Below are positions 22,801 through 35,698 of a stretch of 64,000 bases of DNA, one piece after another (the stretch's first letter is position 1; every line of letters begins with the position of its first letter). The position numbers were made by a program, and so were the translations under genes. The stretch spans positions 1 to 64,000 of the forward strand of contig VYZB01000014.1 in NCBI GenBank assembly GCA_013397455.1, written 5' to 3'. This DNA comes from Crotophaga sulcirostris. Its lineage: Eukaryota; Chordata; Aves; Cuculiformes; Crotophagidae. The notes beneath the pieces are model-generated. The model did not search any database, was not told where the DNA came from, and saw nothing but the letters and a program-made list of their open reading frames with translations.

Positions 22801-25800
22801 GCATTTGAGAGGTCTGATTCTGCTCACAGTGGCAGCGTAAGTGTGGGGTTTGGTTACTTTTCTCACTTTCATTTCTATTGCCTCTAGTCTTTCTTTACCT
22901 GGCCTTTTCAGATGGAAAATTCTAAAGATCAGGAATTGCTTCTTACTACGATTTTTCCACCATGCAGACCACGGTCGTGCCTCGGTCTTTGTAGTGTTAC
23001 TTTAGATGCTACCAGAAAACAGTAAACAGCACCAAGTCTTAAAGGTAATCGTGCCTTTTCTGTTGCATACTGTATCATAAAGACAACTGTTAAGTAAGCA
23101 GATAAACTTTGCTAACCTTTGCAGCCTGCACCAGCTGCACTGTGCACTGGTTCCACGCATCATACTTCTTGACTCCTGACTGAATCAAGTCCTGTAGTTT
23201 AGCTGCTGTGCTGCTTATGAGTCTGGAAAATTGAAAAAGATTATTGAATATAACTATAATAGCACACATGCACTTATTTCACACTCAGATTTGTGTGTGA
23301 TCAAATGGCAAAATATCATTTCTGACATTTGAATTTATCTACACTCAGTATGAGTGAATTTAAGATTATGCAAAATCTAAATATACACTGGGAGAAGCAC
23401 CTAGGCCACCCCGGTACTGAAGGGTTTCTGCATTTGCAGCTTCCAGGGTAGTTTACCAGGGGATCTGCTGAGTTTTTCTTGGGTGTTGTAAGGAGAGCTG
23501 GTGAAGCAAAATAAAGTGGTTATATTATTGGACTGATGTTACATTATGTTTCTACTTTTCTACACAGGGATACAAATCCTGCTCCCGTTGGTTTTTTTGG
23601 TTTTTACATTAATTTGAATGACAGCAGGGTTTAACTGGTTTTTAGAGATGACACGTATATGACCCATAAATGTGCACACAATACTAATGATACCATTCAT
23701 GATATCATTTTTATTTGTGTTGAGTAATTGAATCTGTAGTTGAAAGGCTGCAGACAAAAAGAGAGGTTGTGTTTACTGTGAAAGCAAACATCAGTTTCTC
23801 AGGCATGTCAAATTTGAAGTTTTCTGGATAGAATTACACAAGGAACAGTGGCCTAAAGGTTCTGCTGGATAGCAACTCAGTGATGGGGTCTGCGAATTAC
23901 TTAAATAGTGCCATCAGCTTAGTATAGAATCAACTCTATGGAGTATAGTTGTTAGGTAGCATGTGACTTAAAACCTTCTAATTTTCTGAATGTGAAAGTA
24001 GTATACTGAACATTTGATATGGTTGTTAATCCTACTTCAGTCTTTTTTTTTTTCTTCCTCCTTCAGGAGCACATGCTGTCAATTCTTCTGTAACTTATTT
24101 TATCTGCATTTAAAGCCAGGAAAAAGCTGAGCTCTTATCACATTTCTGATGTAAAAGAGAGAAACCCCATCTCCCATCCTCTGTACTGACCTGACTGCCG
24201 TGTGTTGATAGGCCTCTGTGTAAATAGCTGGACTCAGAAAATCCAACTTGTTCTTGGCTGGACACTTCCCAGGTTTCACTGCAGCCAGATATGTGACAGA
24301 AGGCGGGACAGGCTGGCCAGCACTGGCTGCCATGAAGCACTTAATCAGGAACCTGGGAAGAAAGCAACAATCAGAGCAGAGTAAGGCTGTGATCCCCACA
24401 CAGCAAACGGTTGTGCAGTAAAGTGGGCTCGAGTGAGGAGCAGCAAAGTGTGACCTAACCCATCAGTGGTCAGGAATGGACCTGAACAAGTAATGTCCTT
24501 TTGTTTTGCATGTTATTTGCAATAACTTGATCTGTCATGAGCCTCAGAGGTAGACCGTCTGCTGTTTTTAATGCTACAGATACCTGTAGTGATGAATTTT
24601 TAGGAAGAAACTTGCTGTGGCTATTAGCAGTCTCAGCAATGTCATGATTAGATACATCATCAACTTTGCAGTGTTGAGTCTTAATGCTCTGCAAGTCTTA
24701 CTGGTGGTTTGGTCTTACCCTCTGTGATGCCCAACACACAGTGACATCATGTTAAGAAACATGAGACCCTTTCTTGGAGCCAAGTATGTGCCCAAAGAGC
24801 ATTCCCCCTCCCTTATTGTTTTTTTTGGCACCTTGGCTATGACTTAGACCAACCAGGTCTGGAAGTAAAAGCTTGCAGCATTTCTTTCTTGACCTTGCTA
24901 TTGATCTTGCAAGAAGAGGCAGTCATGGGCACAGAAGTGTGTATGCAAGCACAGAACTACGTGGTTAGCATCTCTGTGCCTGGGAAGGGCACTGGTTTTC
25001 TCCTTTGAGTAAAACCACATATTATTAAAAGTTCAAGCAGCTGTAGTTTCTTTCTGCTGTATTTCATCTACTCCGGAAAATCACCAGTCTGCATGTTTGA
25101 AGGAAAGTGGTGTTCTTGGAGCACAGCTCACCCCCTCCGGGTATCAAACAACTTTGCCTTCTTTGAATCCACCTCACTTCACTAATACACATTTACATAT
25201 AAACATATACAAATAAAACTTGTACAGCAATGCTTTTGCTGCACCACTAGACAAAGAGGAAAATGACGTTATGCAGAACAGCATCTGCATACATTCCTAA
25301 ATCAAAAATAGAAGAGATAATCCCATTCCCACACACCTGCCTGTTAGACAGACTACACGAATTGTTTATGTCCTGAGCTGTGGTTTTAGAAGATGCTGTG
25401 AGAAAGGAGTAGCTGATTTTACTGGGTTTGGAGAAGAAGTAGTAGAGGTTGAACAAATGATGGGGCAGGCTTTTAGATGTACAGATTTGAATTATTACCT
25501 GGCAGTTTGCAGGAGCAAAATTGTGTTTTCCCCTTCATAAATACAAGAGGCAAGTATTCTAGTATACAACGAAGGGAGTCCACTCAGCAAAGAGTAACCG
25601 TGTCCCCCGCATGCCCGAAGGCAGATCTCTACTGCTGAAGTGCAGTACTGGGAAACCATGGCTTTAAAGCCCGAAGAAAACGCATGGAGCTGTTTAAAAA
25701 AACAAAGGCAGAGTGTAAATTTTGGAAGTGTTCTAAACCAGTCCTCAGAATACATTTCTTTTTTTAATTTTCTGCAATTTCTGGGCCTGAGATCCTCCTT

Positions 25801-28800
25801 TGCATGCTGGCGTAGCACTCAGCTCCTTGAGCCTGGTGTTTGGTTTCTGCCTGGGATGCTGCCTACCCTCGTGCTAGGCACGCTGTGGTCAGCTGGTGCA
25901 TTTTTTCATTTCTATCAACCAGCAGTGGCTTTGGCCACCCTTGTTCAGAGTGTGTTTTCATTTCAGGCTTCCAGTTGTAAAATCTTATGTTCTATCTAAA
26001 ACAGTCAGATTTTTGGTTTTGGCTCAGAAATAAATATTTCCATGTGCATTTGTAGATGAAGTTGTGAAATAATGCTCTGTGCCACCAGCTACTTGGAACA
26101 AGACTTTTATCAGACAGACATGCTTTTCAAGGACTTTTCGCTCTGCAATAGTTCCCAAATTGAAAAATTTGGGGTGGTGAAGCAAATGATGTTGCTGTTC
26201 ACTGGTTGTGCACCTAGGACACGTCATTAGATCTCTTAGTGCTTCTTCTTTCTCTAGTTGTCTCATGATCAGAGGAATGCTTGTTCAGTTTGCTAAAATA
26301 ATTTGATAGAGATAAGAAGTGCTGCATGAGCTAATTCTGCTGCCACTCACCTCTGGCAGCGTGTCAAAGTTCTTCCTCTCGATCTCTCCGTACCCCCTGT
26401 CTAATAGCTCCTGCAGGTAGTTGTTGATGAAATGAAAGGCATAGGCTGCTGCCAACTGGGGCAGCAATTTCTCTTGCTGAGTCTGGTAGTCAAGGATTTT
26501 TGCTTCTTGTTCCCTGTTGGAAGACAGCTGATGTAGTAGGGAAAGCGTGGACACAGGCATACCTACTGTTAGTTTACCTATTGCATCATGGAAAACAACA
26601 TTTTTCATTATCAAGAAGCAGTACATTGTGGCAGCAAATCTGCCCAGCTTGTGAAACTATTAGAGAAAAAAGCCTGACTGGTAAAAAAGTGATTTTTGTG
26701 CTGTGTTGGTGAACCAGCCTGACAGTGTAGAAAAGGCTCTGTGTGATCCATCAGTACAGACAGGGAACAGGAACTGCAGGAGAGGACAAGGATGAAGCCT
26801 TCAAGGACACCAAGTTTTTAGGTGTTACAGAGGAGGTGGTAGCACTGCACCCTGAAAAACTTTTCTGTTAAAACTCTATCTTTGTGGCCCTGGGTGTATT
26901 TTCTCTGAAAATACTCTAAATTATTTTAAGTTGTCTGAGCTTTTTTTGGATATTCTTTACCACTTTTGCTGTGGTTAGTACACTTAGGACTTCAAATGAT
27001 GGAATTGGTTACTACAATATTTCAGCATGCTGTGCTCTCTGTTTGGTTTGCATTTGAATTAAACCATGTTCTCATTAGGATCTTCTTGCTTTTCAAAGGA
27101 GATTTAAGTGGATATTTTCGAAATCCATTCAAATGAAAATATCTACGTAAAAATTACAGGGATTCTTACCAGACTAATAAAATTCAGTGCTGTAAAGTGT
27201 GGATATTGGAGTTGTGGACGGTGAAAGGTATTTTAATGTCACACCCACTAGTAGGATGCTATGGAATAAGAATTCAGTAACTTGTCCCCTTTGTCTGGAT
27301 TCTGCTGAATAATGGGATTACAGGGGAAGACCAGTTATAAGAAATATAAGTTGCCTATCTGAATGCTGAGCTTTTCAAACTATGAAGCTCATCTCAGAAA
27401 GAACTGTAAACATTCTCTTGCACTCCGACTGAAGCTCATTAATGTAATGGGGAGGCATGTTTGTAGTACCCTATCTGGGTCAGGAAATAAGCCAGTGATG
27501 TACTGAAGGATAAGACGAAAAGTAGAAATGCAGACTAGTGGGGGGGGCAAGATGGTGTATGGTCCCCTTCCCACCACTGTGGACTTGTGCAGCGTTACCC
27601 AGGCTTTAACTTGGACTGACGGCGAACCGCAGAGTATCGGATGGCAATGGTGCAAGCTTTCATTAGAGGCATGATAACTTCATCAGAAATGATGGAAATG
27701 CGCACTGTAGTCATTGGGAAATAATTAATCTTCTGTGACCCCCATCTTACATAGGTGCCATCTGGTTGAACCTAAAGTAAAGAGAGGATGTTAGATGCCA
27801 CCTTCTTCAATACTAGGATGGTTGTGTAACTCATCTATAGAATAAAATGGACATTGAAATCCTTCATTGATGCAAAACTAAACATTTTTATGGGTGAAAC
27901 ATCCATTTGAAGAGAGAAACTGTGCTTGTGGCTCAGATAGGTTCTGCCTGCCCCATGATCACCAACCTCTGAACGTGGAATTCCTGACGCTGAGTTTCAT
28001 TTAGGATTCAGGTAACTTCTGCCCGTGATAAAACCTCAGAGGCTTGCAGACACCTCAAAGAAGACTTTTGTCCTAAATTTCGACAAGTCCCTGTCATCTC
28101 TCTGGCTGTGCAGTTAAGAGTCTTGACAGTTGAGTCTCTGATCTGAGTTCATACATACCTCACAAAACTTGCTCAGCATGTTCTCCCTGGGGACATGAAC
28201 CTTCTGCAGCATGAGGTAGCCGTTGTCAGAGTGCTCAAAATTCATTTTGGGACCGATGTCTCCTGCAGTTATGCCTGTCGTGGGAGAAAACTTTTAACTT
28301 TTTTGTCTCTCTTTTGCCGCAGTCTGGGGATCTAAAAGGAAGGGCACGTTCCAACTCTGCCTCTTCCCCAGCATGGCCGATCTTGCCCGAGGGATGAAAC
28401 ATGGCTTTTCTGTGATTCATCTGTTTTACTGGCATTGGTTGGAGTCAGAACTGAGGTATTAATGTAGAGGTGATCAGAGCAGCCTGGGCTTCTGGTTAAG
28501 AAGAGGGCTTAAGATGCAATAAATCCTCCTTTATGTTAAAACGTTGGGGTTGATGATAGCTATGCCTTGGATATCTACCTTGGTTTGGTTTTGGCAGTTA
28601 TAACTCTCTGTGCTCACTCAGCCCAAGCCCAACATTTTAGAAAACATTTAAGCGCAAAATTGACAGAGCTCATAAACAAGTGTTGCAACGTCTGGAGTTG
28701 TTTACCTGGGCATAGTGAATGGTCCTGAAGGCTGCGTATCTGCACGATGAAGGGATGCACACCGTAGCACTTCCCATGGATGAAGAGCTGAGCAAAGACC

Positions 28801-31800
28801 ACTGTGTGTGTTGCTGACCTTCCCACTGCGAGAAGAGAAACAGCCCCATTCCCTTAAGTTACAGCACAAACACTTCCACAATAAACTAGTGCTAACTGTG
28901 TGTTAGGTCTCACTAACATAATGGGTCACTGTAGGTCTGATCCACAGATGCTGGAAGCTGGAGATTGCCTAAATCTGTGTTCTGAGCCTGCTCTCAGAAG
29001 CTGCATCATCCTTGTTGCTCTGTTGCTGCCAGTGAAGCTTGGATGAACAGTTTGCATGAGCAGATGAGAAAAAACAAGTACTTGAAGTTCAAGCAGTGCT
29101 GAGAAAGTGGAAAGTGCTGTGGCTCTTAGAGTAACTCCAGTTATTTGCTGTGAAATACCTTCCTGGAGGGAGCCATGAATTTCACACTTGAATCCTTTAT
29201 GTTGAGACTGGCTGATTACTTGAATCCTTTATGCTGATCCTTTATGCTGATGACTTCCCTGAAGTTTTTGGTCTCCTCAGTATTATTTACAAAGATGAGA
29301 TTGATTCCTGCAGAGGCAGGAGTTTTCCTGAACAAAGTTCTCCAGCCCTGCCTGCCACGTGAGAGATTTTGACAGATGATGGTGGCTGCCTTCTGGCCTT
29401 TGAACTTGTACAAAACCCTTCGGTCTATTATTTGCCTCTTGATGTGTGCCTCTCTTACTGAAGTCCTCTGCTAGCACCTGAGCCCGTGAACACAGAGCTT
29501 GAGCAGGGAAGACCCAGTAACTGAAGGAGGCAAATGAAGAAACCTAAAATATTGTGTGTGGTACTTACTATCTCCAGGCCACCACTTCATGGCAGAGACT
29601 GTTGGTGTGTTCAGTATAAACTCCTGCGTAGTGGTATCAAAGACTGCTGTTGTTTCCAAACCCTGAAGATAAGTTCCTTTAAAAAAAAAATAAAAAAAAA
29701 TCTATCTCCTGGTGTATAACAAGGATAGAAAGAGTGTAGGATCCCTGGAGGCTGCTATGGGTATTACTAGGGTTTTGTGGTTTATCCTTCTGCCGAGAAC
29801 TGTGGGACGATGCTGCCAGTGACCCCACACCATCCTGCTAAGATCTCTTGAGACACATTGTACTCAGACAAGCTACCTGGATCATGGTGACAACCATCAA
29901 CTTGGGCATGTTGCCTGGCTGATCCTCTAAACTGACGGTGACTGCTTGGTATCTAACCATAAGCTTTCACTCTTCGCCTTGTTATTTTTTACACATTGGC
30001 AAAACCAAAACCAATGCATCTCCAGCTTGCACAGAAACCCCGAAGATGAGAGGGTTGGAGCACCTCTTCTATGAGGACAGGCTGAGAAAGTCAGGGTTGT
30101 TCAGCCTGGAGAAGAGAAGGCTCTGGGGGGACCTCACAGTGGCTTTCCAGTACCTGAAGGGGGCTACAGAAAAGCTGGGGAAGGACTTTATACAAGGGCA
30201 AGTAGTGATAGGATGAGGGGTAATGGCTTTACACTGGAAGGGGGAAGATTTAGATTAGACATTAGGATGAAATTCTTCACAATGAGGGTGGGGAAGCCCT
30301 GGCCCAGGTTGCCCAGAGAAGTTCTGGTTGCCTCATCCCTGGAGGTGTTCAAGGGCAGGCTGGAGAGGATCTTGAGCAGCCTGGTCTAGTGGGAGGTGTC
30401 CCTGCCCATGGCAGGGGGTTGGAACTGGATGATCTTTAAGGTCCCTTCTAACCCAAACCATTCTATGATTCTATGTCAACCTCTAACACGTAAGTGGCAT
30501 TTCCCCCCCCCCGGCACCCCCATCCCAGTGAAGCACAGACAGCTTGAACTCAAATCCTCCCAAGAATCTGGGCCAGAGCCTCTTGTCCTATGGAAACATT
30601 GTTTTGTCTCTGTAGCCTTACCATGCCCCAGTTCAGTCTGAGCATAGCTTCCAATGACCCGATACTGCGAGGCCAGAGGAATCCATCTGGCGATCTGTTT
30701 GTCGGAGCCCAGCACCAAAATGCTTCTCATGAAGACGCGCTGAAGGAGAAATGCGACGTCACCTGACAGTGCCCTGCAGAGAAAGCACAAAGGGTTATTT
30801 TTACACAGATGAAGTTCCACAGATGTGACGAATGAGGCAGTGATACTGTGGTGGTCACCAGACACACTGCCTGCTGCCTTTTGATTTCTGCATTGTCATA
30901 GCTTACTCAATGTCCAGCATCAACACAGTATTGCAGAAAATAGTGCTCTTCCACGTTGCTTTTTTTCCTTCTTTCATAGCAGTTTGCTGAAGTGTTGTTA
31001 GATCATTATTTCACTTGCTCTTGGAGGAATTATCTGTCCTGAGCAGCAAATCCTGAGCTCCTAAAAACAAAGCCCATCTTCAAAGCTCCTGTGGCTGTGA
31101 TAGCTTGTGAGCCCTTTGTATCTTTATTTTACTTCACAGTACTTTTTTCTTGATTATTTAAGTCACATTTTAAGGCTGAGCTAGGAAAACACTACTCAGC
31201 TTGGTATCCTGGGCAAACTTCCTGAGGGTACCCTCAATCCTACTGTCCATGTCTCCGACACATAAATAAAGAAATAAATGAATACATCCTTGTAACATTT
31301 GGTTTATTGCCTGGTCAGGTCCTTCACCACTGCAAGCTGACAGGGCTGCAAACATGCTCAAAAGCATAATTCCAGATGCTGGGTACAGTAATTTCCATGA
31401 TGAAAATGAGAAACTCATTTGTTTTAAGGTTTTTTTCCTGTGTGAGAAATCATAAGAAAATATGAGGAATAGAGTCCCTCTTCCTGGCATTTCTCAGAAT
31501 ACGGTTGAATTACCTCAAATATATAAGTACCTGTGCTCTCACACGTAAAAATAAGTGTCTCGGCTCTTCTCAGTAGCTTGTATGGCTGTTGGCACATGGC
31601 TGTACTGCAACATCTCATTCTAGATAGATACCTTTTTATCGTTAACAAATGACTACGACCTTTATTTTATACTGGCCCAGAGAGAGAATCAGTGATGCTG
31701 AAAAAGTGGGGGGGAAACTATGTACAAAGAAGTTAAAGGGAAACTGCTTTGATTAACAGAAAAAGACTTAATGAAACCTTTGCAACCCATGCAGAAGTAA

Positions 31801-34585
31801 TATTACTTTAACTGCAATTTTAAAAAGCTGGCTTTTAAATGTGTGTAAGTGATTCACTCTGTCTCGAACCAGAAGGCACCAGGGCTTTGCCAGGAAGAGC
31901 TTGGTGCTCACCTGGTGTTTCATCAGACAACAGCTGTCCCGCGAGGCAGGCTGTGCTCTTACTGCAGCAAAACGTGGTAGCGCAGGGCTGGCCCTGCCAA
32001 AGCCCCTGGCATCAGGGGGGCTGATAAAAGCAGGCCTCGGTGGGAGAGACGATTGTGTTTCATCAGGTTTTTAAAATCTGCTGGGATTTTTTTTTCCTCT
32101 GAGGCAGGAGTAGAGAGCTGCTTTTTATTTGGAATATAATGATCAGGTCCAAGAGCTCTTGGTGGAAGATTGCCCCCTTTATTCATCTCACTCGCTGTAG
32201 GTGGCAAAAAGCTTAACATAAAAAAATATAACCTTTCATATGATGAAATATTGGAAAGTGTCAGCAGTGATTTGTAAGGTGCAGGCATTGCCCTTTCGAA
32301 TGATGCTTTTGAAGTTATACCTTCTTACAGGGTATGTAACCCCACCAAACTAACAGTGTGCACTGGGCAATGGAAAACCGGTACTTTTATTTAGCAAAGG
32401 GGGAAAGAAGGAGGGGTAAGCAATTAAAATCAAAATGTGCAGTTCTCATGCAAAGTGTTAAGATATTTTTTTTAAAGAAAGGAATGTGAAAAATATTTTA
32501 TTCCATTTACCCAACAACTCAGGTTTTATGTTGTTGTTTGGTTGGTTTTTTAAAATACAATATGGATTTTCTAGATAGAGAAAATGTAATTTTTAATTTA
32601 TCTGGAACTCAGTAAATGAAACAGCACCACTTCCAATTCTGCTTATACATTTAAAAATGTCTGGGGGGTGGTATGAGAGCTGTAGCACAGGTTAAGGAGC
32701 TTGCTCAAGGAAATACTACACTGCAGATGTGAACTGCTATGATCTATCATGCTGTACCCATGTGCTGCTCTTTGAGAAGCTCCTTGCTGTGTATCATCAT
32801 TTTCCCTTTTCTCGAGCATGCTAAAGTAAAAATCTGCAGCACATTTGTATCAAAACCTTATCTGTCAACTGCTGGCCTTTCACAACCTTTGTTAAAGTTG
32901 ATTCTTGTTGGCATAACAAAAAAATTAGTTGTACATTTAAAAAAATAAATAAAAATCACCTGTAAATGTACTTAAATTCAGGTCCATTCTCAGTCCATCC
33001 CATCTCACGCATCTTTTTCTGGAGGTGAACAGCTTTTCTGACTGCTGCTTCGTACCTCTCATTCTGGCTCTGGAAATACTGATTTTCTCTGCTAAATACA
33101 GGGTCGCTTTGGATAGCTTCAACTGCAAAGCAACACAAAAGAGTTGGTTCTCCTGGAGCTGGAGAGGCACGGGCAGCACCTCGAGCCCTGCTCTGGATGA
33201 GAGGGCAGGACTGGGGTCACAAAAACCGATGCTGGGACTTCTTAGAGTGACTGCAGGTAGGTTTTATTTTGCGTGGTTCTGATGGCTGTCATGCCTAATT
33301 CTGAAAGGTGGTGCGTTTGGGGAAGAAGGAGGGGAGGGAAACCCAGTGGGCCTGAGAGAGGGTTCTCTTGAGTGGAGATGAAGGCACTCTCCCTGGTCAG
33401 GATGTCGGAGGCAACTTTGTGCCTCAGGCAGAAAATGCTGTGATGGCAGCAAGAACTGCTGGATTCTGCCCAGAGGGCAGCTAATGACTTGGAGCTGCTG
33501 GGTGTGCCACTCAGCACCCATGCTTTGGCTGGGGACTTTACCAGCCCTTTGCAGCACTGTAAGTGACTCTTGGGTTTGCTTTCTTTGTCATCCTGAACGT
33601 TCCCGCTGCTCCCTTTTTGCCTTGAAACCTTTGAGTCCATTCATGTTTAAGGTTTTACTGACCTCCAGCTGCACTGTGAAGCATGCGATTCCCGTGGCCT
33701 CTGCCATTTTCATTTGATAATGGAATAATATGGATGTAGTTACAGAGACAAAAGAGATTGTTTCTTTCTGTTCCTTCTCAGCACGCAGTCATTTTTTGGC
33801 ACATCCATGATGAGTGAGAGCTGCTTGGTCTGGCTGAGCCAACTCACGCAAGGAATTCCCCACCTGGATCAGCCTGATGTGCTGAGGAGTGCTGCTGGCT
33901 GCAGCTCATGCATGGTGAGCATCACTGTGCAGCAGCACTACCCCCCCACACATCCCCCTTGCACAGAGATGTTCGTCTGCGTGACCCTCAGTCCTTGCCC
34001 TCCAGTTTAATCAGTTTTGCCAGAGATACTGGGGATCATAGAATCATAGAATTGTCCGGTTGGAAAAGATCTTTGAGATCATCGAGTCCAACTGTACCTG
34101 TCCTCTGCTAAACCATGTCCCCCAGAAACTCACCTACTCGTCTTTTAAAGACCTCCAGGGATGGTGACTCAACCACTTCCCTGGGCAGCCTGTTCCAAGC
34201 ATGAAAGACGTAAAGCTTCAGACAGTGGGAGTGGCTGCAGAGGAGTCCTGTTGATTTACAGTAACAGGGGACTCCATTTCCATGGTCCCACTTGTTAACA
34301 CATGGGTGATAAGCAAATACCTACGAGCACAAAACCCACTGTGCTTCAAAGGCAGAGCAGAAACAGTGGGGATGCAGGCATGCACTGTTCCACCTCCAGC
34401 CAGGGGCCTTGTAAGTCTCACTCACCCACCGCCCTCCGTATCCGAGTGTGCTCCGCACCACCATCCAGCCAGGCCGTAAGCTCTTCCACATTGAAGGAGG
34501 CTGTTTGCCTCTCACTGGCGAGGTCAGGATTCACACTGCTGAAGACTGAGCCCTGCGAGTACTTGCTGGTCTCTGGCAGAACCAT
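16882..34585 (-). CDS. ACOX2: ACOX2, peroxisomal branched-chain / bile-acid acyl-CoA oxidase
   Basis: Fourteen coding exons in gene order: 34426-34585, 32960-33122, 30622-30773, 29569-29676, 28706-28825, 28159-28274, 27599-27771, 26351-26513, 25499-25689, 24191-24352, 23117-23222, 19877-20094, 17854-17986 and 16882-16944. Together they make 2,028 nt (675 residues; human ACOX2 is about 681). All are GT-AG with matching phases. Landmarks are YAQTELGHG (about 151-159), WWPGDMGRSATH (about 190-201), the ACGGHGYS segment, YEGEN with the presumed catalytic Glu near 437, and C-terminal SKL, the peroxisomal import signal. The family oxidises CoA esters of 2-methyl-branched fatty acids and of di/trihydroxycholestanoic acid, reducing O2 to H2O2, in the first step of peroxisomal beta-oxidation. 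[15 protein letters not shown] and [13 protein letters not shown] point to ACOX2 rather than ACOX1 or ACOX3. The start [13 protein letters not shown] is the only in-frame Met near the conserved NPDLASERQ segment. No break is seen. Confidence 0.95.
18367..18500 (-). mobile_element. CR1-type LINE 3' fragment with a variant tail
   Basis: Begins ATCACAGTATCACAGTATCA, then CCAGGTTGGAAGGGACC and TCATCAAGTCCAACC. The terminal octamer unit differs from the ATTCTATG unit of the other copies, so it belongs to a different CR1 subfamily. It lies in ACOX2 intron 12 (between the exons at 19,877 and 17,986). Confidence 0.8.
20095..23116. other. ACOX2: ACOX2 intron 11
   Basis: AT-rich intron of about 3 kb. 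Apart from the CR1 at 21,525-21,765 nothing was recognised; its short frames have no splice support. Confidence 0.5.
21525..21765 (+). mobile_element. CR1 LINE 3' fragment
   Basis: CR1 3' UTR ending in tandem ATTCTATGATTCCATGATTC, in ACOX2 intron 11 and antisense to the gene. Confidence 0.87.
30043..30475 (+). mobile_element. CR1 LINE 3' fragment
   Basis: CR1 from AGGGTTGGAGCACCTCTTCT to the ATTCTATGATTCTATG tail, in ACOX2 intron 3 between the exons at 30,622 and 29,676. Confidence 0.87.
30774..32959. other. ACOX2: ACOX2 intron 2
   Basis: AT-rich intron of about 2.2 kb. No repeat family or exon was recognised in it. Confidence 0.5.
33123..34425. other. ACOX2: intron after the first coding exon of ACOX2
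   Basis: A 1.3 kb intron containing the CR1 fragment at 34,034-34,204. No other element was recognised. Confidence 0.5.
34034..34204 (-). mobile_element. CR1 LINE 3' fragment
   Basis: Starts ATCATAGAATCATAGAATTG and GTTGGAAAAGATCTTTGAGA, ending at GGGCAGCCTGTTCCAAGC. It lies in the intron after the first coding exon of ACOX2, in the same orientation as the gene. Confidence 0.87.
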
Positions 34586-34603
34586 CCTGGAGGCTGAGGT
34601 GCT
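34586..34603 (-). other. ACOX2: 5' UTR part of the first coding exon of ACOX2
   Basis: An acceptor (CCATCCCTTCCCAG) ends at 34,604, so the first coding exon likely begins at 34,603 with 18 untranslated bases. A non-coding first exon should lie further upstream; it was not located. Confidence 0.6.
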
Positions 34604-34692
34604 CTGGGAAGGGATGGGGCTTGTTAGGCGCTGGCACTCTTCAGTGGGTGGTTGAAGGTGTGGGGTGCAGGGAGGAGCAATTTCAGTATGTT

Positions 34693-35037
34693 GGCCAAGA
34701 TGTCTTATGAGGAGCGGCTGAGGGCCCTGGGGCTGTTTAGTCTGGAGAAGAGGAGGCTGAGGGGAGACCTCATCGCTCTCTGCAGCTCCTGGAAAGGAGG
34801 TTGTGGTGAGGTGGGTGCTGGGCTCTTCTCCCAAGTAACAAGTGATGGGATGAGAGGAAACGGCCTCAAGTTGTGCCAGGGAAGGTTTAGACTGGATTAT
34901 TAGGAAGTGGTAGAGTCATCATCCCTGGAGAGTAGATGTGGTGTTTAGGGACAGGGTTTAGTGGTGGACTTGGCAGTTCTCGGTTAAGGGTTGGACGTGA
35001 CGATCGTTTCCAACCTAATTGATTCTGTGATTCTGTG
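34693..35037 (+). mobile_element. CR1 LINE 3' fragment
   Basis: CR1 from AAGATGTCTTATGAGGAGCG to GATTCTGTGATTCTGTG, just upstream of the first ACOX2 coding exon and antisense to it. Confidence 0.87.
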
Positions 35038-35436
35038 TTGCACCTGCACTGACAGCCTGCGCCACAGCTCCCCGCACTACGTGCACAGCTACAGCAGGGC
35101 ACTCTGCTCAGCAAAAGAGGTGTAGGAGTGTACTTTGTACACAAATAAGCACATTCCTATGTTAGCTTAAAAAAACAAACATGATTTGTGTAACTATTTA
35201 GGCACCGTCTTGTCCTCATGGCAATAATACGGGCATTGCAAATTTAGGGCACTTTTAAGAGCTCAAAATTCAGATTTTATTGTTTGGTTTTTTTTTAAGA
35301 AAATATTTTTCTTTCACCAGTCTGCAATATTTTGTGAGACGTTACCACTGGAATACCCACAACTACGGACTGGTGTTCAAGGTGGGTTCCTGGGAGGGTG
35401 CAGCCCCCGCGCTGAGCACCCGGGATGGGGCAGAGC

Positions 35437-35698
35437 TCACAGAATCACACAGTGACCTGAGTGGGAAGGGACCCACAGGGATCATCGAGTCCAGCTCCTG
35501 TCCCTGCACAGGACAACCCCAACATTCACACCGTGGGGCTGAGGGCATTGGCCAAAGGCTTCGGGAATATCGTCAGGCTGTGACTGCTTCCCTGCTGCGC
35601 CATTCCAGTGCTCCGCCACCCTCTGGGGGAAGAAACTTTTCCTCGTGTCCGACCTGACCCTCCCCTGGCACATCTTCCTGCCTCGGGTCCCTCAAGGT
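35437..35698 (-). mobile_element. CR1 LINE fragment running into an assembly gap
   Basis: CR1 of a diverged subfamily (CACAGAATCACACAGTGACC, then TCATCGAGTCCAGCTCCTGT), cut by the N run. Confidence 0.78.
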
